Made by a program: the position numbers and the translations under genes. Shown one piece after another: positions 26,937 to 35,700 of a DNA stretch of 64,000 nt. The notes under the pieces are model-generated. The model was given only the letters and a program-made list of their open reading frames with translations, made no database searches and was not told where the DNA came from. Location: positions 58,459 through 122,458 of the forward strand of contig NZ_LACC01000024.1 of the NCBI RefSeq assembly GCF_000967965.1. Reading direction: 5' to 3'. The number at the start of each line of letters is the position of its first letter. Position 1 is the stretch's first letter. The stretch is from Pseudomonas fluorescens. GTDB lineage: Bacteria; Pseudomonadota; Gammaproteobacteria; Pseudomonadales; Pseudomonadaceae.

Positions 26937-28601
26937 TCAAGCTGGAAGGTTCTTCGCCGCAGCCTCTTGAGCCTTGGCGATTTCCTGGTTGCGCAAGATA
27001 AAGCGCTGCAATTTGCCGCTTGGGGTTTTCGGCAACTCGCTGACAAATTCGATTTCACGGGGGTACGAGTGCGCCGCCAGACGCTTGCGCACGTGTTGGC
27101 GCAGCTCTTCGGCCAACTCGGGGGCGGCGCGGTATTGCGGGCTGAGCACGACGAAGGCCTTGACCAGTTCAGTGCGCTCCGGATCGGGCTTGCCGACCAC
27201 TGCAGCCTCGACCACCGCTGGGTGTTCGATCAGCGCACTTTCCACGTCGAACGGACCGACCCGGTAGCCGGAGGTGGTGATCACGTCATCACTGCGACCG
27301 ACGAAGCTGATGCTGCCGTCCGGGTTCCACTCCACGGTGTCGCCACTGAGGTAGTAGTTGCCGACAAAGGCCTTGGTCGGCCCGCCTTCGTAGCCGGCGA
27401 ACCAGCACATCGGCGACTGGCTGCGGTCGATGGCGAGGATGCCCGGCTGGCCAACGCCGAGTTCCTTGTATTCATCGTCCAGTACCACAATGCGGTGGCC
27501 CGGCGAGGCAAAACCGGCGGCGCCCATGTGGATCGGGTGCTCAAGGCCGTGGTGGTTGCACAGCACCATGCCCAGTTCGGTCTGGCCGTAGTGGTCGTGG
27601 ATAACCACGTCGAGGTTGTCGGCGAACCAGCGGATCACTTCCGGGTTCAGCGGCTCGCCGGCGCTGCTGACGATACGCAGCTTGCCTTTGATCGACTTGG
27701 CGAATTCATCGCCGCCGGCAATCAGCAAACGGTAGGCCGTCGGCGAACCGGTGAGGTTGGTGATGCCGTATTTGTTGATCACCCGGCAGGTGCTTTCGAG
27801 GGTGAACGGGCCATCGTAAAAGGTGATCGGATGGCCCATGGACATTGGCCCCGTGACCCCGAAATAAATACCGTAGGCCCAACCCGGATCGGCGACGTTC
27901 CAGAAGGCATCTTCCGGGTGCAGATCCACCGCATCGCGGGTGTAGCTCTGGAACGCAACGATGGCCTTGAGCGGCACCGACAGCGCTTTCGACGGGCCGG
28001 TGGTGCCCGAGGTGAACATCAGCAGGAACGGATCTTCGCCGGTCAGCAGCACCGGTTCACAGTCGGCGGAACAATTGGCCAGTTCGGCCCAGAAACTGGA
28101 ATCGCCACGCACCAGGCCCTGCCCTTTGGGGCCGGTGACAGTAACGATGGTCGGGCAATCGGCGACTTCGGCGAGTTTCGACCGGTTCACTGCATCGGTC
28201 ACTACCACTTTGGCGCCAGAGCTGCCCAGGCGGTGCTCGATGGCCTTGGGCCCGAACGCGGTAAACAGCGGTTGATACACCGCGCCGATGCGCCAGGTGG
28301 CGAACACGGTGATCAAGAGTTCGATATTGCGGGGCAACAGGCCGGCGACCTTGTCGCCTTTCTTTACGCCCTGGGCCAGCAGGTAGTTGGCGAAACGCGC
28401 GGCCTTGTCCTGCAAGTCGGTGAAGGTGTACGTCGCACCAGTGCCGTCGCGTCCTTCCCAGAACAGCGCGATGCGACCCGGCAAGGCATGCCGGTCACAG
28501 CATTCGACACAGGCGTTGAGGGCCGTCAGATCGCCTGCGAGTGCGGCATCGACGGTGTGCTGATAATTGAACTGAGAAGTAGCAGACAAGTAATCGCGCA
28601 T
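26937..28601 (-). CDS. fadDx: AMP-binding acyl-CoA ligase
   Basis: 554 residues of the acyl-adenylate-forming superfamily: the P-loop-like motif LLMFTSGTTGPSKAL, YGQTELGM, the hinge region GRSDDVITTSGYRVGPFDVE and the C-terminal catalytic Lys in LPKTPSGKLQRF. It activates a carboxylic acid with ATP and CoA. The closest look is acetyl/propionyl or medium-chain (ACSM-like) synthetases. First gene of the minus-strand block, so it probably supplies the acyl-CoA used by the four enzymes behind it. ATG 28601. Confidence 0.9.
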   Translation of the reverse strand: MRDYLSATSQFNYQHTVDAALAGDLTALNACVECCDRHALPGRIALFWEGRDGTGATYTFTDLQDKAARFANYLLAQGVKKGDKVAGLLPRNIELLITVFATWRIGAVYQPLFTAFGPKAIEHRLGSSGAKVVVTDAVNRSKLAEVADCPTIVTVTGPKGQGLVRGDSSFWAELANCSADCEPVLLTGEDPFLLMFTSGTTGPSKALSVPLKAIVAFQSYTRDAVDLHPEDAFWNVADPGWAYGIYFGVTGPMSMGHPITFYDGPFTLESTCRVINKYGITNLTGSPTAYRLLIAGGDEFAKSIKGKLRIVSSAGEPLNPEVIRWFADNLDVVIHDHYGQTELGMVLCNHHGLEHPIHMGAAGFASPGHRIVVLDDEYKELGVGQPGILAIDRSQSPMCWFAGYEGGPTKAFVGNYYLSGDTVEWNPDGSISFVGRSDDVITTSGYRVGPFDVESALIEHPAVVEAAVVGKPDPERTELVKAFVVLSPQYRAAPELAEELRQHVRKRLAAHSYPREIEFVSELPKTPSGKLQRFILRNQEIAKAQEAAAKNLPA

Positions 28602-28737
28602 TGCCAGAATCCCTCTGTGTTTTTTATTAGGTTGGGGGAACCGTAATCAACAGGGAAATACTCGCTCTGTGCGGGTTAGCGGGCAATGGTCAAAGTTATC
28701 AAGTTGCCTGACTGCTTTGGCCAAAGCCCGCAGGGCA

Positions 28738-29661
28738 TCAGGAGGTGAAGCGCACTCCGGGTTTGGCGCGCTCGTCCACGGTCAGCTCGAACACATCCGG
28801 CCGGGCGTAGTGCCCGACCACGTCATAGTCGTAGCGGGCGCGTACCAGGTCGTCGGTGTCAATTTGCGCGGTGAGCAACCCAGCGCTGTCGCGCAGAGGT
28901 CCTGCGAGGATGTCGCCCATGGGACCTACGATCACACTGCCGCCAGCAATCAACGGCCGCTCCGCCGGCCAGTTGGCAATGTCCAGGCCCAGGGCTTGGG
29001 GCGATGCCTGGACCTGGCAGGCGCTGACCACGAAGCAGCGCCCTTCATGGGCGATGTGGCGCATGCTGACTTGCCACATCTCCCGCTCGTCCACGGTCGG
29101 CGCGCACCACACCTCCACGCCCTTGGCGTACATCGCCGTGCGCAGCAGCGGCATCATGTTTTCCCAGCACACCACCGCACCGACGCGCCCGACCTGGCTG
29201 TCGATCACCGGCAAGGTCGAGCCATCGCCCTTGCCCCAGATCAGGCGTTCGGTGCCGGTGGGCATCAGTTTGCGGTGTTTGGCCACCAGTCCGGCCTGCG
29301 GATCGAAGTACAGCGCAGTGCAGTACAAGGTGCTGCCGGCGCGCTCGATCACACCGATCACTAGATTCGCTCCGGTGCGTGCCGACAGCGCCGCCAGCGC
29401 CTCGGTTTCCACACCAGGTACGTCGATGGCATTGGCAAAATAACGGGCAAAGGCTTCGCGCCCTTGCGGCAGGCGATAGCCCAATTGGGTGCCAAAGCCC
29501 TCGCCCTTGGGATAACCGCCCAGCAGCGCTTCCGGCATCACCACCAACCCGGCACCGGATTCGGTGATCGCGTTTTCATAGGACAGGATCTGTTCCAGGG
29601 TTTCAGCCTTGCCACCGGGCAAGGCGCCGATTTGCAGGGCCGCTACGATTGATTTGGGCAT
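28738..29661 (-). CDS. nitrilase
   Basis: 307-residue carbon-nitrogen hydrolase with the full catalytic triad: Glu44 (VMPEALLGGYP), Lys131 (KHRKLMPTGTERL) and Cys165 (GAVVCWENMMPL). The Cys-Trp-Glu-Asn context is the signature of true nitrilases, which convert a nitrile to an acid and ammonia, rather than amidases. GGAG precedes ATG 29661 by eight bases. A LysR gene is divergent with 84 bases between, likely its regulator. Natural substrate unknown. Confidence 0.92.
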   Translation of the reverse strand: MPKSIVAALQIGALPGGKAETLEQILSYENAITESGAGLVVMPEALLGGYPKGEGFGTQLGYRLPQGREAFARYFANAIDVPGVETEALAALSARTGANLVIGVIERAGSTLYCTALYFDPQAGLVAKHRKLMPTGTERLIWGKGDGSTLPVIDSQVGRVGAVVCWENMMPLLRTAMYAKGVEVWCAPTVDEREMWQVSMRHIAHEGRCFVVSACQVQASPQALGLDIANWPAERPLIAGGSVIVGPMGDILAGPLRDSAGLLTAQIDTDDLVRARYDYDVVGHYARPDVFELTVDERAKPGVRFTS

Positions 29662-29745
29662 CTCGGAAACTCCATTCGCATCAGGTGTTGCTCATTCTCC
29701 GGCGTCAGGCAATCATCAATAAAGACCGATTCACTGCTGAATGAT

Positions 29746-30654
29746 ATGAGCCAAATGAATATCACCGACGTCGACCTCAACCTGCTCAAAGTCTTCGAAG
29801 CACTGCACGAAGAGTCCAGCGCCAGCCGTGCCGCACTACGCCTGGGCGTGACGCAATCGGCCGTCAGCGCGGCCTTGCGTCGGTTGCGCGAGCTGTATGG
29901 CGATCAGTTGTTCGTACGCACAGGGCGCGGCCTGGCCCCCTCGCTCAAGGCCAACCAGCTCAAACCGGTGGTCAGCGATGCCCTGAACAAATGCCGGCAG
30001 AGCCTGGCGATGGTCGACCCGGCTGCGCAACAGTACGAAGGTCGCTCGGTCACCGTGGGAATGTCGGATGATTTCGAGATTGCCTACGGCCGGCGGCTGA
30101 TCGAAGAAATCGCCCGTAGCGCGCCTAAACTGCGGCTGATTTTCCGCCAGACCCACAGCCAGATCGTCGCCCAGGCGCTGATGGAGCGCAGCATTGACCT
30201 GGCAATTACCGCGGGTGGGTTTGCCGAGCGGCTGCTCAGCCGTCAGGTGCTGGGGGAAGGTGGTTATCTGTGCCTGGCGGACCCGTCGAGCTTGGTCGAG
30301 GGCCAGCAGAGCATCGGTCTCGAGGAGTTTGTGGCCCGCGAACACATTCTGGTGTCGTCCGGCGGTTTTATCGGGATTACCGATGAAGGATTGGCGGCGC
30401 TGGGGCTCAGTCGGCGAGTGTGCGCCTCGACCACGCATTTTGCCGCGTTGCCGCATTTGCTCAAAGGCAGCCGGGCGGTGGCGACCATTCCGGCCCATGC
30501 CGCCCAAAGCATCGCAACACTCAGCGGGCTGGCGCTGCTGCCCTGCCCCCTGGCCTTGCCGCGCTACCCGATCGAACTGGGCTGGCGTACCAGCACCCAG
30601 CTCGACCCGGTGCTATTGAAAGTGCGCGAGGCGATTGTCGCGAGCTTCGCCTGA
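29746..30654 (+). CDS. LysR-family transcriptional regulator
   Basis: 302 residues: N-terminal winged HTH (VFEALHEESSASRAALRLG, SAVSAALRRL; about 8-68) and a LysR substrate domain (about 95-300). Divergent from the nitrilase gene, a typical regulator-target layout; the shared 84-base interval should hold its binding site. Effector unknown. Confidence 0.9.
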   Translation: MSQMNITDVDLNLLKVFEALHEESSASRAALRLGVTQSAVSAALRRLRELYGDQLFVRTGRGLAPSLKANQLKPVVSDALNKCRQSLAMVDPAAQQYEGRSVTVGMSDDFEIAYGRRLIEEIARSAPKLRLIFRQTHSQIVAQALMERSIDLAITAGGFAERLLSRQVLGEGGYLCLADPSSLVEGQQSIGLEEFVAREHILVSSGGFIGITDEGLAALGLSRRVCASTTHFAALPHLLKGSRAVATIPAHAAQSIATLSGLALLPCPLALPRYPIELGWRTSTQLDPVLLKVREAIVASFA

Positions 30655-30663
30655 CAGCCGATG

Positions 30664-30918
30664 TTACTTGTTGGCCGCCATCAGGCGATTGACTTCACTG
30701 CGCACCATGTTGGCGTATTCAGGGGGCGACATGCCGTCCAGTTCGGCGCGCACCCATTCGGCCCACTTGCCTTTGCGCTTGGCCCGTTCGCCAAACAACC
30801 GCGCGGCCTCACCCTTGGCTTTGCCCAGGTTGTTTTGCCAGAGTTCGAACAGACGGGATTTCTCGTCTTCAAGCGCAGCGCGCTCGGCGAGGGGTTTGTC
30901 GGCCAGATTGAAGCTCAT
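30664..30918 (-). CDS. small conserved hypothetical protein (84 aa)
   Basis: 84 residues, almost wholly charged and helical (many Glu, Lys, Arg and Ala), no signal peptide or membrane segment. Contains a DGMSPPEYANMVRSEVNRL C-terminal helix. AGGAA lies upstream of ATG 30918. It ends ten bases past the convergent LysR gene. No family recognised, but composition, start site and codon use suggest a real cytosolic protein. Confidence 0.72.
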   Translation of the reverse strand: MSFNLADKPLAERAALEDEKSRLFELWQNNLGKAKGEAARLFGERAKRKGKWAEWVRAELDGMSPPEYANMVRSEVNRLMAANK

Positions 30919-31082
30919 GGGAATTTCCTGCTGCGTAAAATAGGCGACATCTTACACTGTAGGACGAAAGGTCCTGCGCCGGTTTTTCAGGAAGATGACC
31001 TCCCCGGGCAAAATAGCTGCAACTTTTCCAACAACGGCAAACTCCATTGTTCACTGTCCACTTACCTGCAAGGAGTACTTCA

Positions 31083-31400
31083 ATGGCCCGCAAAACCACC
31101 CTGCAAGCCGCCGAAGATCAAATCAAGGATCAAGCGTTCAGCGAGCTTCAATCGCTGATCGAAGAGTCGGAAAAACTGCTGAAAAGCAGTGCCTCACTGG
31201 TCGGGGAAGAAGCGGAGACCCTTCGCGGACAAATCGCCCTGAAACTCCAGCAGGCCAGGAATTCGGTGAGCAGCGTACGCGACCGCACCCTGCCCGCGGT
31301 CGAGGCTACTGAAACCTATATCGGCGGGCATCCATGGCAAACCGTGGCGATTTCAGCCGGGTTTGGCCTGGTGGTGGGGTTGTTGTTGGGGCGTCGCTAA
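31083..31400 (+). CDS. DUF883 / ElaB-YqjD-like membrane-anchored protein
   Basis: 105 residues: long N-terminal amphipathic helices (about 1-75) followed by a short conserved GGHPWQTVAISAGFGLVVGL segment and a C-terminal transmembrane helix ending GRR. This is the layout of the DUF883 (ElaB, YqjD, YgaM) family, tail-anchored inner-membrane proteins that associate with ribosomes in stationary phase in E. coli. AAGGAG lies seven bases before ATG 31083; the in-frame ATG at 31047 lacks a site. Confidence 0.9.
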   Translation: MARKTTLQAAEDQIKDQAFSELQSLIEESEKLLKSSASLVGEEAETLRGQIALKLQQARNSVSSVRDRTLPAVEATETYIGGHPWQTVAISAGFGLVVGLLLGRR

Positions 31401-31425
31401 GCATTCCGATCAAACACCGCAAACC

Positions 31426-31456
31426 TTGCAGGAGCGAGCTTGCGCGCTCCTGCAAG
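31426..31456. repeat. inverted repeat, REP-like or terminator
   Basis: CTTGCAGGAGCG (31426-31437) and CGCTCCTGCAAG (31445-31456) form a 12-base stem between the convergent DUF883 and dpkA genes. No T-run follows, so REP-like identity is more likely than an intrinsic terminator. Confidence 0.65.
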
Positions 31457-31457
31457 A

Positions 31458-32498
31458 TCAGAGCCCCGCCAGCTCCCGCAAGTTCGCCAGTGTCCGCCCA
31501 TCCAGTTCAATGCCATTGGCCAGCGACTTCGCGCGCTGATGATGACGCCGATCACCCGGCAAACGCTTCAGGCCGACACCGTGCATTTGCCGCACCAGTT
31601 CCTGGCTGCGCTCGGCAAAACTCTGCCCCGCCGCTTTGGCCGGATCGATCACGATAAGCAATTGGCCAGTCCAGGGTGTCTTGGCGCCAGGGTGGTTCTT
31701 CCAGTCGAACTCGAAGGAAAAATTGCCGCCGGTCAGTGCCGCCGCGAGCAACTCGACCATCATCGACAACGCCGAGCCCTTGTGCCCGCCGAAAGGCAGC
31801 AACGCGCCGCCCTCAAGAATCGCCTTCGGGTCCGTGGTCGGCTGGCCGAGGCTGTCCACGCCCATCCCTTCCGGCAAGCGCTCACCCTCGCGGGCGGCAA
31901 TTTGCACATCGCCGTGGGCAATGGCGCTGGTGGCCAGGTCGAAGACAATCGGCGAGCCATCGGCCCGCGGCGCAGCGAAGGCAATCGGGTTGGTGCCGAA
32001 CAGCGGCCGGTCGGCACCGTGGGGCACCACGCAGGTCATGCTGTTGACCACGCTCAATGCCACGAGGCCTTCATCGGCGAAGGGTTCGACATCCGGCCAC
32101 AAGGCCGCGAAATGGTGCGAGTTACGGATCGCCAGCACCGCGATGCCGGCACTTCGGGCCTTCTGCACCAGTAGTTCGCGTGCCGCCGCCAGGGCCGGCT
32201 GCGCAAAACCGTTGTTGGCGTCGACCCGCACAAACCCAGAAGCCACATCTTCGACCACCGGAACGGCCTGGCCATTGACCCAGCCGCTTTGCAGCGTCGA
32301 AACATAACCTGGAATGCGGAATACCCCGTGACTGTGCGCGCCGTCGCGCTCGGCACCGGCGCAGTTTTGCGCCAGCACCCGGGCAACCTCGGCCGACGTG
32401 CCATGACGCAGAAAAATCTTCTCCAGCAAAGCGCTCAGCGCTTCGAGTGACAGGTGTGGCGAAACTGCGGTAGAGGCGTGATCGTGTGGCGCAGACAT
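31458..32498 (-). CDS. dpkA: delta-1-piperideine/pyrroline-2-carboxylate reductase
   Basis: 346 residues of the malate/L-lactate dehydrogenase (Ldh2-like) fold. Motifs: catalytic His in RDGAHSHGVFRIPGYVSTL, NSHHFAALWPDVEPFAD, VPHGADRPLFGTNPIAFAAP and GGHKGSALSMMVELLAAALT. The overall pattern is that of P. putida DpkA, an NADPH-dependent reductase of cyclic ketimines in D-lysine and D-proline metabolism. GGAG lies six bases before ATG 32498; an in-frame ATG at 32531 has none. Confidence 0.9.
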   Translation of the reverse strand: MSAPHDHASTAVSPHLSLEALSALLEKIFLRHGTSAEVARVLAQNCAGAERDGAHSHGVFRIPGYVSTLQSGWVNGQAVPVVEDVASGFVRVDANNGFAQPALAAARELLVQKARSAGIAVLAIRNSHHFAALWPDVEPFADEGLVALSVVNSMTCVVPHGADRPLFGTNPIAFAAPRADGSPIVFDLATSAIAHGDVQIAAREGERLPEGMGVDSLGQPTTDPKAILEGGALLPFGGHKGSALSMMVELLAAALTGGNFSFEFDWKNHPGAKTPWTGQLLIVIDPAKAAGQSFAERSQELVRQMHGVGLKRLPGDRRHHQRAKSLANGIELDGRTLANLRELAGL

Positions 32499-32731
32499 CT
32501 GAAGCTCCAGACTAATTATTGGAGGGAACAACAGCGTACAAAGACCCGCCGATTAACAACGCGCGGCGTGCGACCTGTCAACCTTTCGCTCAGGGCAATG
32601 AGATATATCCCTGTCACGAATACCCCCGCCCCGTGCGTTAACTATTTACCACCCGCGTCAACGCACCGGCTTTTAGTCTCGATGCTCAATCCACAGGCGC
32701 CTTTGAGTGGCCCCTTGAACGAGACTCGACG

Positions 32732-35700
32732 ATGTCTACACCAGTAACTCCGTTGTTCTTCCCCGAGGCGCTGACGTCGCGCGGCCTCTGGAGAGAACTT
32801 GGCCAAACCCACGGGCTGACGCAAAGGGACTTCGAATGGTTCAGCCATATCGAACTGGCCACCCAGGCACTGCGCGATGAGCAGACGCCGCCCATGCTGG
32901 CGAAGAAAATCCTGCTGAAAATCCCGGGCCTGGAACCCATGGCGCTGGCCGGCAGTTTTGTGCTGACCGCGACGCCCGATGACAATGGCTTGATTTTCTA
33001 CACCCCGTACGCCGGAATAAAAAAGTTCGCCAACCGAACGGACCTGACCGAACAACTGCTGACGCAACTCAAGGCGGCCAGCGAAGACAGCGACCTGCTG
33101 GCCTTCATGGCGCTGTCTCAACGCAAGGCAGTGGTGGACGCCGCCGACATCGAACTGAACTTTCAAACCATCGATGGCGACGTGTTCGAAGAACAGCGCA
33201 ATACCCTCTCCACCCATCAGCAACTCAACGACCAGGCCCTGCTCGACGAGTTGAAAGCGCTGCCGTCCCTGACATCGCTGCTCGACGCATTGCTCAATGA
33301 ACAGCTGGCAGCGGCTTTCCCCGGCCTGGATCAGCGCCAGACCCAAGTGAACTTCTACCAGGCAACAACGCCAGAGAACGCTGACGAAAGCCATCCGGCG
33401 CGACGCTGGGCCAACTCCCTGTCCCTGAGTGAGGCCGTCCTCCTGCACTATCGCCATCAGCGTTGGCCAGCCGGGTCTTCCCCTGAGTTTTCCCATTCGA
33501 AAAAGTCCCCGGCAAAAACCGACCAGCCACTTTGGGAGGCCGCCGTCACGACGATCTCACGTCACCTGATCAGCCTGCTGATCGGGCAGCTCGAAGGTTT
33601 CTGGGATGCGGCGAGCGCCGATGGTGCATCGCGTCGCCAGTTCTTCGGCAAGGCCATCGCCGATCAGGCGCGAGTGCAACTGCTGCTCAAGCGCGAAGCC
33701 GGGATCATCACCCCTGAGCAGAGCCAGGATTTGCACGCGTTGATCTCGACGGCCAGCCGGACGAACGAATCAATGACGGTCGAAACCGTGCGCCTGTGGG
33801 AGTACCAGGCCAACTATGTGGAGTTGGCCGGCTCACTGATGGTCAGCGCCGGCAATGCGTTTCTCTACACGCCCACCGCAGGCCTGCAGGTGCTCGAGGA
33901 CTATCAGGACTTGCGCGATACGGTGCTGAGCAAGTTCAGCGCGGCCGGTCACGAGGATGAACTCTATGGCCTGCTGAGTCTGGAGGAGCGCCAGCGTTTC
34001 ATTGGTTTTGACCGGCCGAATGTGACCGGCGAAGTGATTTCCGGCGCGATCTTCCCCAGGCTCTTCGACGGGATCATCGGCAAGCAGCTGCAGAACATGG
34101 ATTACGCCCTGCAAGTGTTCCGTCACAGTGACGGCGTCGTAGACATCCACGCCCTGTTCGACAAAGCGCTGGATATCCGCTCGATGATCAGCGAGCGACT
34201 GCTGACGCAGGCTACCGACGGACGCTGGAGCACGCGCCCCGTGTTATCCGGCGATCAGCATCCCTCCATGGTACTGGCCGATACGGCGGCCGCTTTCGTC
34301 AAGACCTTCAGCGACATAGAAACACTGATCAACGCAGACTTTGCAGCACAACCGTTTGCTACTCTGGCCCTGCAACAGGACTATCTGCAAAACATCAAAC
34401 CCCACCTGGCCCATGCACTGTCCGTTGGCCTGCGTGGCGAGGCCAGCCTGCGGGTGCTCGGCGCGACACTGCGGGATGCGGATCGGGCCATTGTCGAAAC
34501 GGTCTTCAACCCGGACCTGCCCAACCGGCAAAACCGCCTGTCACTCAAGGGCTTTCGACCCGATGCCTACTCGTTGACGCTGGAGCGCTCCGGCCAGGAG
34601 GATGTCCTGCCGTTGGCCCATTGTCTGCTGCTGACCGAGCGTGGCGGACTCGATCCCTCCCATTCCGGCCGGACGATCCTGTGGACACCCGCCGAGGGCC
34701 TGGAAGTCTTTGACACCGTCACTCATGCAAGGCTGGAACTGAACCGTCGCCTGCTCGAACCGCAACTACGCCTGGCGTTGCTGGAAAACCTTACCCCGGC
34801 CCAGCGCGTCTTTCACCAACGCTACTCACTCGGACCGTTGCGGCTGATTGAAGGGTCTGTGTTGGAACGGGTCGCGCAATCGTCCATCGAGCACTTCCTG
34901 GCTCGCTGTGAACACGTACGCACGTTCGACCTGAGCGACACAAAGCAGAAAAAAGCCCTTGAAGACCTGACCACAGCGGTGCTCAACACCAACCTGCGAA
35001 GAGCCTCGTCTATTGCCCGGGCGATCAGCCAGCAGCAGTCCCTGCCCGCCTGGCTGGGAATGGCTCCGCTGCAAGAGCAGCGACTGCACCTTGAACTGCT
35101 GGAGCAATACCGCAACAGCGTTGTTGAGGACAAAGACTATTTACACGGGATCACCCCCCTCAAGTCGTACGTGCATGAAACGTTGACGTCGTTGCTTCGC
35201 ATCCGCTTCCCCGCAACAGCGCTGGATCCTGACAATATTGAAATCACCCCGGACCTGACCCTGGTCGGCCCCGCCCGGAGCCTCACCGAGTTCGCCTTGC
35301 ACCACGTCAACATTGCGCAAGGCACCGGGTTCAAGGTCAGGTCGGCAACCACCCAAGCCCTGCCCGAGGGGCTGGACCAGGCGGCTGTCCGCCAACTGCT
35401 GCTGTCACTGGACATTACGCAGAACTATGCCAAAAACGTCACCGACAACTTGTCGAATCAAGCGGCGGACTTTGAAAAACGGATCCTGCGCTTCGTCAAA
35501 CAATTGCCCTGGCAACTGCTGCAACACGCCCACGAACTCAAACTGCAACAGCGGCTGTCCGATAGTGGCTTCGATTTGCTTCGGCAAGTGCTGGACATGC
35601 CGGACGCCATCGCCCGGGCGACTGTAGAAGGCGCACACGCAATTGCCCGGCCACTGCAACTGATCAAAACCAGCGGTGCCGCTACCGTCAAAGCGCTGGG

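Noticed and set aside
24899..28646. Two very long plus-strand reading frames (700 and 718 codons) across the fad-type block
   Set aside because: They lie opposite well-defined thiolase, SDR and ligase genes, show no domains, and arise from GC-rich codon bias on the other strand.
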